NCBI GenBank assembly: GCA_964513205.1
Contig: CAZELP010000011.1
Coordinates: 1-54,115, forward strand
DNA length: 54,115 nucleotides
Reading direction: 5' to 3'
Source: JAGVJT01 sp964513205
GTDB taxonomy: Bacteria > Pseudomonadota > Gammaproteobacteria > Legionellales > Legionellaceae
Positions 33,476 through 41,602 of the stretch are shown piece by piece. The notes beneath the pieces were generated by a model. The model had not been told where the DNA came from, searched no databases, and saw only the letters and a list, made by a program, of their open reading frames with translations. Position numbers and translations under genes: made by a program. Position 1 is the stretch's first letter, and every line of letters begins with the position of its first letter.

Positions 33476-34539
33476 AATTACTCGATCGGTACATGGCAAA
33501 AACCATTTTGAGCGCCACACTTCTGATGACGCTTGTTTTAGTCGCTTTATATGCTTTTATTCTTTTTGTTGATCAATTAAATGATTTGGGGAAGGGGGAT
33601 TATGATGCGTGGCATGCTTTTCTTTATGTCATGTTGAGTTTGCCTTATCAAATCTATTTATTTTTTCCTGTCGCAAGTCTGCTTGGGACTTTGGTTGGAT
33701 TAGGTTCGATGGCGAATGCGCGTGAGCTTGTGGTGATGAGGGCATCTGGGATGTCCATTTCTGAGATCACCACGATTGTATTTAAAGTCGCACTTTTTTT
33801 AATAATATTGGTTACTTTTTGTGGTGAAATGTATGTGCCTACATTGTCAAAGACCGCTCGAGATTTAAAATTTGAGGCCATTACTTCTGGCAAGGCTGTG
33901 CGCACATCAACCGGAGTTTGGGTGAGAGAAAAAAATGATTTTATTCTGTTTGGAGAGGTGAATGCTGATCATATCGTCAGGCATGTGCTTCAATTTCATT
34001 TTGATGCTCACCATAAAATGCGATGGGCACGTTATGTGGACGAAGCGAAATTTTATGAGGGGCATTGGCATGCTCAACATGTTCGAGACAGTGTTTTTGA
34101 AAAGAAAAAAATACATGTTTTGACACACGACAGTTTGCTTTGGAATATCAAAACGAACCCTGATCTGCTTTTGGCTCAGCAAAATCAAAATCCATCAGAT
34201 GAGATGACGCTTAGTGATTTGCATCGAGATTTAAAGCTGAGTCGTGGCTCTAAACAATCAATGCGAATGTATCGATATTCGTATGCACAACGATTGACGC
34301 AACCCTTGACGACGTTGGTCATGATGCTTCTGGCGATACCGTTTATTTTTGGACCACTGCGTTCTTCTACGATGGGGGCCAAGTTGTTGATGGGAGTCAG
34401 TGTTGGTTTTGGCTTTCATTTGGTGAATCGTTTTTTTGGTCCGGTTAGTCAGGTTTTGATGTGGCCTCCTGAGCTTTCTGCCATAGGCCCCACGATTGTT
34501 TTTGCTTGTTTAGGACTTTTTTTAATGAGGCGAACTTGA
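33472..34539 (+). CDS. lptG: LPS export permease LptG
   Basis: Second half of the LptFG permease, 355 residues with the same three-plus-three helix layout around a jellyroll. Begins LLDRYMAKTILSATLL and carries LPYQIYLFFPVASLLGTLVGLG. The start ATG overlaps the lptF stop, ensuring equal expression. It implies a Gram-negative with LPS. Confidence 0.95.
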   Translation: MKLLDRYMAKTILSATLLMTLVLVALYAFILFVDQLNDLGKGDYDAWHAFLYVMLSLPYQIYLFFPVASLLGTLVGLGSMANARELVVMRASGMSISEITTIVFKVALFLIILVTFCGEMYVPTLSKTARDLKFEAITSGKAVRTSTGVWVREKNDFILFGEVNADHIVRHVLQFHFDAHHKMRWARYVDEAKFYEGHWHAQHVRDSVFEKKKIHVLTHDSLLWNIKTNPDLLLAQQNQNPSDEMTLSDLHRDLKLSRGSKQSMRMYRYSYAQRLTQPLTTLVMMLLAIPFIFGPLRSSTMGAKLLMGVSVGFGFHLVNRFFGPVSQVLMWPPELSAIGPTIVFACLGLFLMRRT

Positions 34540-34541
34540 AT

Positions 34542-35327
34542 ATGTTTCATTTTACAGCAACAGAAGCAAATATTTTTCGACGAATATTTGAAATGATTTG
34601 GAATCCAACCTTTCTTTTTTTCTGTTGTATTCTCTTGCTTGCTGGGTATATTTGGTTAAAGCAATCTGCTTTTTTTATTCGGATTGTGGCATTTTTGACT
34701 GTATTTTTGCTGTTTTTGTTGTCCACGCCTTTTTTGTCTGAATATTGCATTACACATCTACAAGCACCTTACCATATGGTGGACGAAGTCAATCCTGAAG
34801 TGCGATGGATTGTGGTTTTAGGTGGTGGGTCGAATGAAATTGAGCATATTCCGCCTGCTGAGACTTTATCTTTGGGGAGTTTAAAACGGGTTCTCGAGGG
34901 GATTCGGTTGAAGCAAGCATTGCCTCATGCAACATTGCTGTTTTCTGGTGGGCCCGCTCTTCCCGATGCAAAACGCTCGATAGGTGAACTCATGCATGAT
35001 TTTGCAGAATTTATCAACGCACAACGTATGGAAGACAAAATTGAATCTGTTGCACTAAACACGGCAGAAGAAGTCACGCAAATCAAGTCAATGATTGGTT
35101 CGTCTCCTTTCTATCTTGTCACATCTGCTTTGCATATGCGAAGAAGTCTTTTACTGTTTGAGCATGCCGGAATGAGCCCGATTCCTGCGCCATGTGACTA
35201 CATTTATTTTGAAGACAAAAAACCCCTGTTCATTTACATTCCAAATGCTTACAACATGGCATATTTAAACAGGGCTTGGCATGAGATTTTGGGCAGCGTG
35301 TGGGCAAAAATTAGAGGCCTTGGATAA
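34542..35327 (+). CDS. ElyC/SanA/YdcF family (DUF218) envelope protein
   Basis: The 261-residue protein has two N-terminal membrane helices (about residues 20-37 and 43-60) followed by a DUF218 domain starting IVVLGGGS (about 86-93), with LLFSGGPA and AEEVTQIKSMI motifs and YLVTSALHMRRS. This is the ElyC layout; E. coli ElyC affects lipid-carrier and peptidoglycan metabolism. It starts just 2 nt after lptG, with a GAGG site inside the lptG end, so it is likely in the lptFG operon. Confidence 0.86.
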   Translation: MFHFTATEANIFRRIFEMIWNPTFLFFCCILLLAGYIWLKQSAFFIRIVAFLTVFLLFLLSTPFLSEYCITHLQAPYHMVDEVNPEVRWIVVLGGGSNEIEHIPPAETLSLGSLKRVLEGIRLKQALPHATLLFSGGPALPDAKRSIGELMHDFAEFINAQRMEDKIESVALNTAEEVTQIKSMIGSSPFYLVTSALHMRRSLLLFEHAGMSPIPAPCDYIYFEDKKPLFIYIPNAYNMAYLNRAWHEILGSVWAKIRGLG

Positions 35328-35330
35328 CTG

Positions 35331-35618
35331 TTAAGAGACTTCTTTCCCGAGCCATTCAGTCAATGTCGACACAATTTTTTGCGCTTGATCTTCACTGGAG
35401 ATATTAAATTTTGATTTTTGCCAGTATTGGTCGTTTCGTTTTTGATAGCGACGAATCGAATATTTAACTGGGCCGTAATCTTGTTTCGAAGGGACCCATT
35501 CTTGATAACGATACATAACGGTTGCCCAAGCGCCTTTTGATAGCACAACTTTGTCGAGCTCTTTTACACGCTCAACACCTTCTTCAAAAAAAGTAATACT
35601 TAATTCATCAAGACTCAT
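35331..35618 (-). CDS. small conserved-looking protein of unknown function
   Basis: This 95-residue soluble protein has a mixed charged composition with an aromatic centre (MYRYQEW, then RRYQKRNDQYWQKSKFN). It has no signal or membrane segment. The pattern resembles short cytosolic proteins widely found in proteobacteria without assigned role. It converges on the ElyC-like gene with 3 nt between stops. Confidence 0.65.
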   Translation of the reverse strand: MSLDELSITFFEEGVERVKELDKVVLSKGAWATVMYRYQEWVPSKQDYGPVKYSIRRYQKRNDQYWQKSKFNISSEDQAQKIVSTLTEWLGKEVS

Positions 35619-35681
35619 ACGATTCCACTAAAAATCTTTGAGAACCTGCCTCTTATGAGTTTGGAAGGGAGGTCCCGGGTG

Positions 35682-36263
35682 TTATTGGTTGATGGATTGT
35701 AGGATGTCGTTTAGAAATGTCAAGCGAAATGAGACACCATAATCATTCAAGATGTAGACCCATGTTTCAGGTCTGGCTTGGTTATTTGTTTTGACCGGTT
35801 GTTTGATGTAGGTCTGATTGACCATCGAAGGGCTACCACAGGCGTCATACACACTGTCTGCAGAATCTCCGACTTGTATGGGTGTTCCTCCACATACACT
35901 CATGGCATTTTCGCTTTGTCCATTGACTTCAATGCTGCTGACTTGATTATTGATGATGTTGACTTCCACACCGACACGTGTTGTTCCGCTGTCAAGAGAC
36001 CACATTTGATAGGTGACATCAAGACCTGAGTAGGGAGCGCCTTGATTTAAATTTGTATAAATCAGTTGAGTGACAGGGACTTGCTGTATTAAAGAATGGC
36101 TCGATTTTTCGATACTAGTGGGTTCGCCACACGCATACAGCACTTGATCTTTGCTCATTCCGACATTGATATAACCATGATTTGTTGGGCAATAAAAGCT
36201 AGAGACACCAGAAAAGGCGGGTATGGTAAGTAGTACTAGGATGCATGCGCACCATTTTTTCAT
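35682..36263 (-). CDS. secreted DUF2845-type protein with two internal repeats
   Basis: Signal peptide at residues 1-22 (KKW start, Leu/Val-rich core, cleavage near FSG-VSS). The mature protein holds two copies of a module: C..., VGMSKDQVLYACGEPTSI and CGGTPIQVGDSADSVYDACGSPSMV, each followed by beta strands, like DUF2845/SmpA-type modules. Likely periplasmic with paired cysteines. The ATG at 36263 is preferred to the one at 36278 because of the GAGAA upstream. It is divergent from the FadN-type gene. Confidence 0.7.
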   Translation of the reverse strand: MKKWCACILVLLTIPAFSGVSSFYCPTNHGYINVGMSKDQVLYACGEPTSIEKSSHSLIQQVPVTQLIYTNLNQGAPYSGLDVTYQMWSLDSGTTRVGVEVNIINNQVSSIEVNGQSENAMSVCGGTPIQVGDSADSVYDACGSPSMVNQTYIKQPVKTNNQARPETWVYILNDYGVSFRLTFLNDILQSINQ

Positions 36264-36372
36264 GATTATTCTCGACATAAGACTCTATGTTATTCAGTAT
36301 AATACATCGTTTCTCTTGCTGCACAAGCTTATCCTTTTTATAGTAGAGGTTCTTTATTGCTTGAGAGACGTA

Positions 36373-38652
36373 ATGAACATAAAAAAAATAGCAGTCTTAG
36401 GGGCAGGTGTGATGGGCGCGCAAATTGCTGCTCATTGTGCAAATGCAGGTTTTGATACGTATTTGTATGATTTAGTTGCAGAGGACAAGGATAAGAATGC
36501 TTTGATCAATAAAGCGATTGGACATCTTTTGGCAATGACGCCAAAGCCACTCGCAACCACGTATGTAAAATCTTTTATTCATGCTAAAAATTACACTGAT
36601 GATTTAAGTTTTTTAGGCGAGTGTGATCTCATTATTGAAGCAATCGCTGAGCGTCTTGATTTAAAAAATGCACTATTTAAGCAAATTTCCCCTTATTTAC
36701 ATGATAAAAGCATTGTTGTGAGCAATAGTTCTGGTCTGAGTATGGAGGCTTTAAGTGAAGCTTTTCCCATGCATTTACGTTCGCGTTTTTGCGGTGTTCA
36801 CTTTTTCAATCCTCCACGTTATATGCATCTTGCAGAACTTATCCCGACACAGAGTACTTCTTCTTTGTTGCTAGATGATTTGGAGTCATGGTTGACAAGA
36901 TTTCTCGGAAAAGGTGTGATTCGAGCGAAAGATACGCCTAATTTTATTGCCAATCGAATTGGTGTTTTTTCGTTGTTGGCGGTTCTTCACCATGCGCAGC
37001 GTTTTGGATTGGCAATAGATGAAGTCGATGCCATTACAGGCGTTTTATTAAATCGTCCTAAGTCTGCGACTTATCGCACATTGGATGTGGTGGGTTTGGA
37101 TACCATGCAGCATGTGGTTTCTACCATGCAGAAGACTTTGCCTGATGATCCTTGGCATTCTTTTTTTACATTGCCGGCATGGATGAGTGCGTTAATTCAA
37201 AAAGGGCATTTAGGGCAAAAGACAGGAGCAGGTCTATACCGAAAAGTGGGGAAAAATATCGAGGTTTACGACCCCAAACTAGACGCGTATCGCTCAACAG
37301 CAGGGAGCGCCTCTGCCGCGTTACAAGAAATCTTAAAACAGCCTGATGCACATCGAATGCAAGCGTTGTTTGATTCTGAAGACATTCAAGCCCAATTTTT
37401 AAGTGCCTATTTCACCGATTTATTTCATTACAGTGCCTATCACTTACATGCGATTGCACATTCTGCCGAAGATGTTGACTCTGCCATGCGGTGGGGATTT
37501 GGATGGAAAGAAGGCCCTTTTGAGCTTTGGGAAAAATCAGGAGTTCAGGCTTTATTGAAGTTGATCCAGTCTAAAGTCCGCGATCTAAATTTGAATGCGT
37601 CAATGCCCGCATGGATTAATGAAATCAACACTTTTTATCCCAATCAAAAACAAGAACGACCTCTTGTATATGCTCGACAATACATCTTAAAAAACCCGAT
37701 TATTTATGAAAATGCTGGCGTTGAAGTCAGGGCCGAAGAGGGGGTTGCTGTTGTTTCATTGAAAACAAAATCTGGGGCCATTAATGAAGCGGTTCTGGAG
37801 GGATTACAAGAGGCTCTTTTTTTAGCTGAGTCGCATTATGCAGGCTTGGTTTTGTATCAAAAAAATCCAGAAACTTTTAGTGCTGGTGCTGATTTAAAGA
37901 TGGTTTCAGAATGTCTTCTCGCAAATGAAAAAGATCGGCTTAGAAATTTAATTGCGCAATTTCAAAAAACAATGCTTTTGTTTCGATACAGTTCTGTTCC
38001 TGTTGTAGCTGCATTAAGAGGACGCGCGCTTGGTGGGGGCTGTGAGCTTTTAATGCATTGTGATCGTGTGGTTTGTGCACTTGAGTCATATCCTGGATTG
38101 GTTGAAGTGGGCGTAGGGTTAATCCCTGCGGGTGGTGGGTGTAAGGAATGGGCAAGACGAACTTCTGATTTGCATAAAGATGAGCATTTTAGAGTGCTAC
38201 AACACGCTTTTGAGCAAACTGCAATGGGGATTGTTGCCACCAGCGCGCTTGATGCTATCGAGCGAGGATATCTACGTTCTTCAGACATTGTGCTGATGCA
38301 TACAGAAGAAGTCTTATACGGTGCGTTGAAGTGCGTTCGCTCTCTTGTTGAACTCAACTATACTCCTCCTAGAGCGACCCTATTCAAAGCGGCAGGGATT
38401 GAGTTTAAAGCGAGATGTCAGGCAAAACTTGTGAATTTGATGGAAGGAAATTTTATGCTGCCTCATGATTATGTGATTGCAATGGAAATGCTGCATGTTA
38501 TTTCGGGCGGAGCCGTTCATTATGGTGAACTGATCAGCGAGTCTTATTTGATGAATCTTGAGCTGGATGCGTTTATGAGACTGGTTGAAACACCGCAGAC
38601 ACAAGCCAGAATTAAACATTGGCTTGAAACGGGTCAGTCTTTAAGAAATTAG
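36373..38652 (+). CDS. 3-hydroxyacyl-CoA dehydrogenase/enoyl-CoA hydratase, FadN-type fusion
   Basis: Catalyses hydration and dehydrogenation steps of fatty acid beta-oxidation. Domain order is dehydrogenase first: NAD-binding GAGVMGAQIAAHCANAGF at residues 10-27, catalytic region around NPPRYMHLAELIP, a second helical 3HCDH domain (about residues 350-440), then a crotonase domain (about 455-640) with GADLKM and the oxyanion block RALGGGCELLMHCD. This order is like Bacillus FadN and opposite to E. coli FadB. The frame is open upstream to 36223 but the ATG at 36373 gives the right N-terminus (759 residues). Thiolase follows after 10 nt. Confidence 0.93.
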   Translation: MNIKKIAVLGAGVMGAQIAAHCANAGFDTYLYDLVAEDKDKNALINKAIGHLLAMTPKPLATTYVKSFIHAKNYTDDLSFLGECDLIIEAIAERLDLKNALFKQISPYLHDKSIVVSNSSGLSMEALSEAFPMHLRSRFCGVHFFNPPRYMHLAELIPTQSTSSLLLDDLESWLTRFLGKGVIRAKDTPNFIANRIGVFSLLAVLHHAQRFGLAIDEVDAITGVLLNRPKSATYRTLDVVGLDTMQHVVSTMQKTLPDDPWHSFFTLPAWMSALIQKGHLGQKTGAGLYRKVGKNIEVYDPKLDAYRSTAGSASAALQEILKQPDAHRMQALFDSEDIQAQFLSAYFTDLFHYSAYHLHAIAHSAEDVDSAMRWGFGWKEGPFELWEKSGVQALLKLIQSKVRDLNLNASMPAWINEINTFYPNQKQERPLVYARQYILKNPIIYENAGVEVRAEEGVAVVSLKTKSGAINEAVLEGLQEALFLAESHYAGLVLYQKNPETFSAGADLKMVSECLLANEKDRLRNLIAQFQKTMLLFRYSSVPVVAALRGRALGGGCELLMHCDRVVCALESYPGLVEVGVGLIPAGGGCKEWARRTSDLHKDEHFRVLQHAFEQTAMGIVATSALDAIERGYLRSSDIVLMHTEEVLYGALKCVRSLVELNYTPPRATLFKAAGIEFKARCQAKLVNLMEGNFMLPHDYVIAMEMLHVISGGAVHYGELISESYLMNLELDAFMRLVETPQTQARIKHWLETGQSLRN

Positions 38653-38662
38653 GAGGAAGAGA

Positions 38663-39847
38663 ATGAATGCAGTTTATATTGTAGATGCAGTTAGGACCCC
38701 GGTTGGCAAGGCGCCGCGAGGATGTTTTAAGCATACGCTTCCTGATGATTTACTCAGTCATACAATTCGAGCGTTAAGATCTCGTTATTCACAGATTGAC
38801 ATGCACGAATTGGGTGATGTGGTCATTGGGTGCGCGATGCCAGAGGCTGAGCAAGGCATGAATATTGCGCGTATTGCAGGTTTACTTTCGGACTTACCTA
38901 ATACTGTTCCTGCAATGACCATCAATCGTTTTTGTTCATCCGGCTTGCAAAGCATTGCAATTGCAGCTCACGCCATGCGTGATGGTTGTTATGGATTAGC
39001 GCTTGCCGGCGGTGTAGAAAGTATGTCCAAGGTGCCTTTGGGTGGAAATCATTACATGGTTAACCCCGAAGTTTTTAAAAATGAACATATTGCAATTGCG
39101 TATGGAATGGGAATTACCGCTGAAATTGTGGCAAAAAAGTGGAATGTTTCTCGTGAACAACAAGACCGATTTGCGATGGAAAGTCATCGTAGAGCATTAT
39201 TGGCACAAGAAAATGGATATTTTGATGCAGAGTTATTGCCTGTCAAAATATGTGAGCAACAGTTTAATGCCAAAGAAAATCGTACTGTCTTTTTTGAAAA
39301 AACAGTCACAAAAGACGAAGGCCCGCGGCAACAGACTTCGTATGAAGCACTTGCCGCATTAAAGCCGGTTTTTTCAAAAACAGGGAGTGTGACAGCTGGA
39401 AACAGTTCTCAAACAAGTGATGGTGCCGGAATGGCATTATTGGCAACAGAGGATATGGTCAAACGGTATGATTTAAAGCCTTTGGGTCGACTATGTAGTT
39501 TTGCTGTTGCGGGAGTGCCTCCTGAAGTCATGGGCATAGGGCCTGTAGAGGCAATCCCAATTGCACTCAAAAAAGCAGGCTTAACGTTGAATGACATAGA
39601 CTGGATTGAATTGAATGAAGCCTTTGCCGCTCAAGCACTTGCCGTGATTCAATCATTGGCACTTGATCCGCTTAAAGTTAATCCACAAGGGAGTGCAATT
39701 GCACTGGGACATCCTCTTGGCGCCACAGGTGCAATTCGCACCGCCACACTTTTGCATGGTCTGAGGCGGACTCAGGGACGATACGGTCTTGTCAGCATGT
39801 GTATTGGTACGGGCATGGGAGCTGCTGCTGTTTTTGAGGCGCTCTAA
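38663..39847 (+). CDS. fadA: acetyl-CoA C-acyltransferase (thiolase)
   Basis: Final thiolytic step of beta-oxidation. The nucleophile Cys is in NRFCSSGLQSIA (about residue 91); the catalytic His and second Cys are in GHPLGATGAIRT and MCIGTGMGAA. Length 394. A strong AGGAGG ribosome site precedes the ATG. Together with the upstream fusion protein it forms a beta-oxidation operon; an acyl-CoA dehydrogenase is not in the window. Confidence 0.96.
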   Translation: MNAVYIVDAVRTPVGKAPRGCFKHTLPDDLLSHTIRALRSRYSQIDMHELGDVVIGCAMPEAEQGMNIARIAGLLSDLPNTVPAMTINRFCSSGLQSIAIAAHAMRDGCYGLALAGGVESMSKVPLGGNHYMVNPEVFKNEHIAIAYGMGITAEIVAKKWNVSREQQDRFAMESHRRALLAQENGYFDAELLPVKICEQQFNAKENRTVFFEKTVTKDEGPRQQTSYEALAALKPVFSKTGSVTAGNSSQTSDGAGMALLATEDMVKRYDLKPLGRLCSFAVAGVPPEVMGIGPVEAIPIALKKAGLTLNDIDWIELNEAFAAQALAVIQSLALDPLKVNPQGSAIALGHPLGATGAIRTATLLHGLRRTQGRYGLVSMCIGTGMGAAAVFEAL

Positions 39848-39849
39848 GA

Positions 39850-39888
39850 TCACTTGTATTTTAGAATAAAATCAGATAGAACAAGTGA
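39850..39888 (+). terminator. hairpin after fadA
   Basis: TCACTTGT (39850-39857) pairs with ACAAGTGA (39881-39888); inside, ATTTT and AAAAT form a further stem. No T run follows, so it could be a Rho-dependent end or part of the leader of the next gene. Confidence 0.45.
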
Positions 39889-39917
39889 AGGCTTGGATTT
39901 AATTATAGGGACATAAT

Positions 39918-41489
39918 ATGAGAAGAAAATGGTATCTCGGCTTTTCTGTGTGTTTAATCTTAGTATTTCACTTGATTATTTTCAATCGAGATTGGCGTCT
40001 TTTTGTTCTTATATTGGTTGGTCTTTTGTGTGTTGGGGTGTATGATTTTTTTCAAAAAGAACACACTGTTACAAGAAACTTTCCAATTTTAGGGCATATT
40101 CGCTATTTATTAGAGTTTATTCGCCCTGAAATAAGACAGTATTTCATTGCCAGTGACGAAGATGAGCGTCCTTTTAGTCGAGAGTTGCGTTCAATTGTTT
40201 ATCAACGCGCTAAAAATGTCACAGATACCATGCCGTTTGGTACTTTAAAAGACGTTGATGCCATTGGGTATACTTATATCAAACACTCGATTGTTCCTCT
40301 TGCGCCGGAGCATGTTGAACAGCGTGTTTTGATTGGCAACTCGCAATGCACCCAACCTTATGAGTCTTCTCATTTAAATGTTTCTGCAATGAGTTTTGGT
40401 GCGCTTTCGCCTCGTGCGATTGAGTCGCTTAATCTTGCTGCAAAATCTGGAAATTTTGCACACAATACAGGCGAGGGGGGTATTAGTCAGTATCATTTAA
40501 TGGGTGGAGATTTAATCTTTCAAGTGGGGACTGGTTATTTTGGCTGTCGTGATGACGATGGCAATTTCTCAGAAGAAGAATTTCGAAAAGAAGCAAATCG
40601 ACCTGAAATAAGAATGATTGAGCTCAAACTTTCGCAAGGTGCGAAACCTGCTCATGGTGGAATCCTGCCTGCCGCAAAAATAACACCTGAAATTGCACGT
40701 GTGAGAAAAGTGAAAATGGGGCATGATATTTTATCTCCGATTGCGCATTCTGCTTTTAGTACACCCATTGGGTTGGTTGAGTTTTTACAAAAACTACGTG
40801 AGCTTTCTTCTGGAAAGCCTGTTGGATTTAAATTATGTATTGGTCAAAAATATCAATTTTTAGCAATTTGCAAAGCGATGCTAGAAACAGGAATTGTTCC
40901 TGATTTCATTACTGTAGATGGTGGTGAGGGAGGAACCGGGGCATCGCCTCTTGAATATAGCAATTATCTGGGGGAGCCATTAGAAGATGCTTTGCTTTTT
41001 GTGCACAATGCATTGGTCGGGGTCGGGCTTCGCGATCAGGTTAGGGTAATTGCCAGCGGTAAAATTATCACTGGTTTTGATATGGTTTATCACATTGCAT
41101 TGGGGGCTGATTTATTTAACTCTGCTCGTGGAATGATGTTCGCCTTGGGATGTATCCAGTCAAGACAGTGTAATATGAATACCTGCCCAACCGGAATCGC
41201 CACTCAGAATCATCGTCTTCAAAGAGGTCTTGTGGTTGATGAGAAAAAGGTTCGTGTGAAAAATTTTCATGAAAATACAATCAAAAGCTTTTTGGAGATT
41301 ATCGGCGCAATGGGTCTTTCCTCTTCGTCTCAAATCACTCCCGATTTGTTGATGAAAAGGATTCGTTTAAATCACGTTGCTCCTTTAGACGAAGTATACG
41401 AGTTTGTGGAAAAAGGAGCTTTGTTGTCCAAGTCGATTCCACCCAGCTTCAAAGAGGAATGGGAAAAAGCAGATCCAAATGTATTCTGA
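39918..41489 (+). CDS. membrane-anchored FMN-binding glutamate-synthase-like protein
   Basis: Two N-terminal membrane helices (about residues 5-22 and 25-43) are followed by a 450-residue domain homologous to the FMN/glutamate-synthase domain of GltB: MSFGALSPRAIESLN, the loop HNTGEGGISQYH, VDGGEGGTGASP, and the 3Fe-4S-type cysteine cluster CIQSRQCNMNTCPTGIATQ. The glutaminase domain of full GltB is absent. The reaction of this short family is not settled; it may use another amino donor. It has its own leader and ends in a strong terminator. Confidence 0.9.
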   Translation: MRRKWYLGFSVCLILVFHLIIFNRDWRLFVLILVGLLCVGVYDFFQKEHTVTRNFPILGHIRYLLEFIRPEIRQYFIASDEDERPFSRELRSIVYQRAKNVTDTMPFGTLKDVDAIGYTYIKHSIVPLAPEHVEQRVLIGNSQCTQPYESSHLNVSAMSFGALSPRAIESLNLAAKSGNFAHNTGEGGISQYHLMGGDLIFQVGTGYFGCRDDDGNFSEEEFRKEANRPEIRMIELKLSQGAKPAHGGILPAAKITPEIARVRKVKMGHDILSPIAHSAFSTPIGLVEFLQKLRELSSGKPVGFKLCIGQKYQFLAICKAMLETGIVPDFITVDGGEGGTGASPLEYSNYLGEPLEDALLFVHNALVGVGLRDQVRVIASGKIITGFDMVYHIALGADLFNSARGMMFALGCIQSRQCNMNTCPTGIATQNHRLQRGLVVDEKKVRVKNFHENTIKSFLEIIGAMGLSSSSQITPDLLMKRIRLNHVAPLDEVYEFVEKGALLSKSIPPSFKEEWEKADPNVF

Positions 41490-41505
41490 AACGCAATCCA
41501 TCTTT

Positions 41506-41534
41506 AAAAGGCTTTGAGTAAAGCCTTTTTTTTT
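41506..41534 (+). terminator. strong intrinsic terminator
   Basis: AAAAGGCTTT (41506-41515), GAGT loop, AAAGCCTTTT (41520-41529), running into nine T residues (41526-41534). A textbook Rho-independent terminator. Confidence 0.9.
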
Positions 41535-41542
41535 GATATTTA

Positions 41543-41572
41543 TTGATCAAAATATGATCTTTGTGATAAAAT
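41543..41572 (+). promoter_or_regulatory. promoter of the 40-residue-repeat protein
   Basis: TTGATC (41543-41548), 18 nt, TAAAAT (41567-41572), with TGA just before the -10 (extended -10). An overlapping GATCAAAATATGATC palindrome at 41545-41559 could be an operator. Confidence 0.45.
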
Positions 41573-41602
41573 TTTATCTTTGTAAATTTAACTGGATAAA
41601 TT

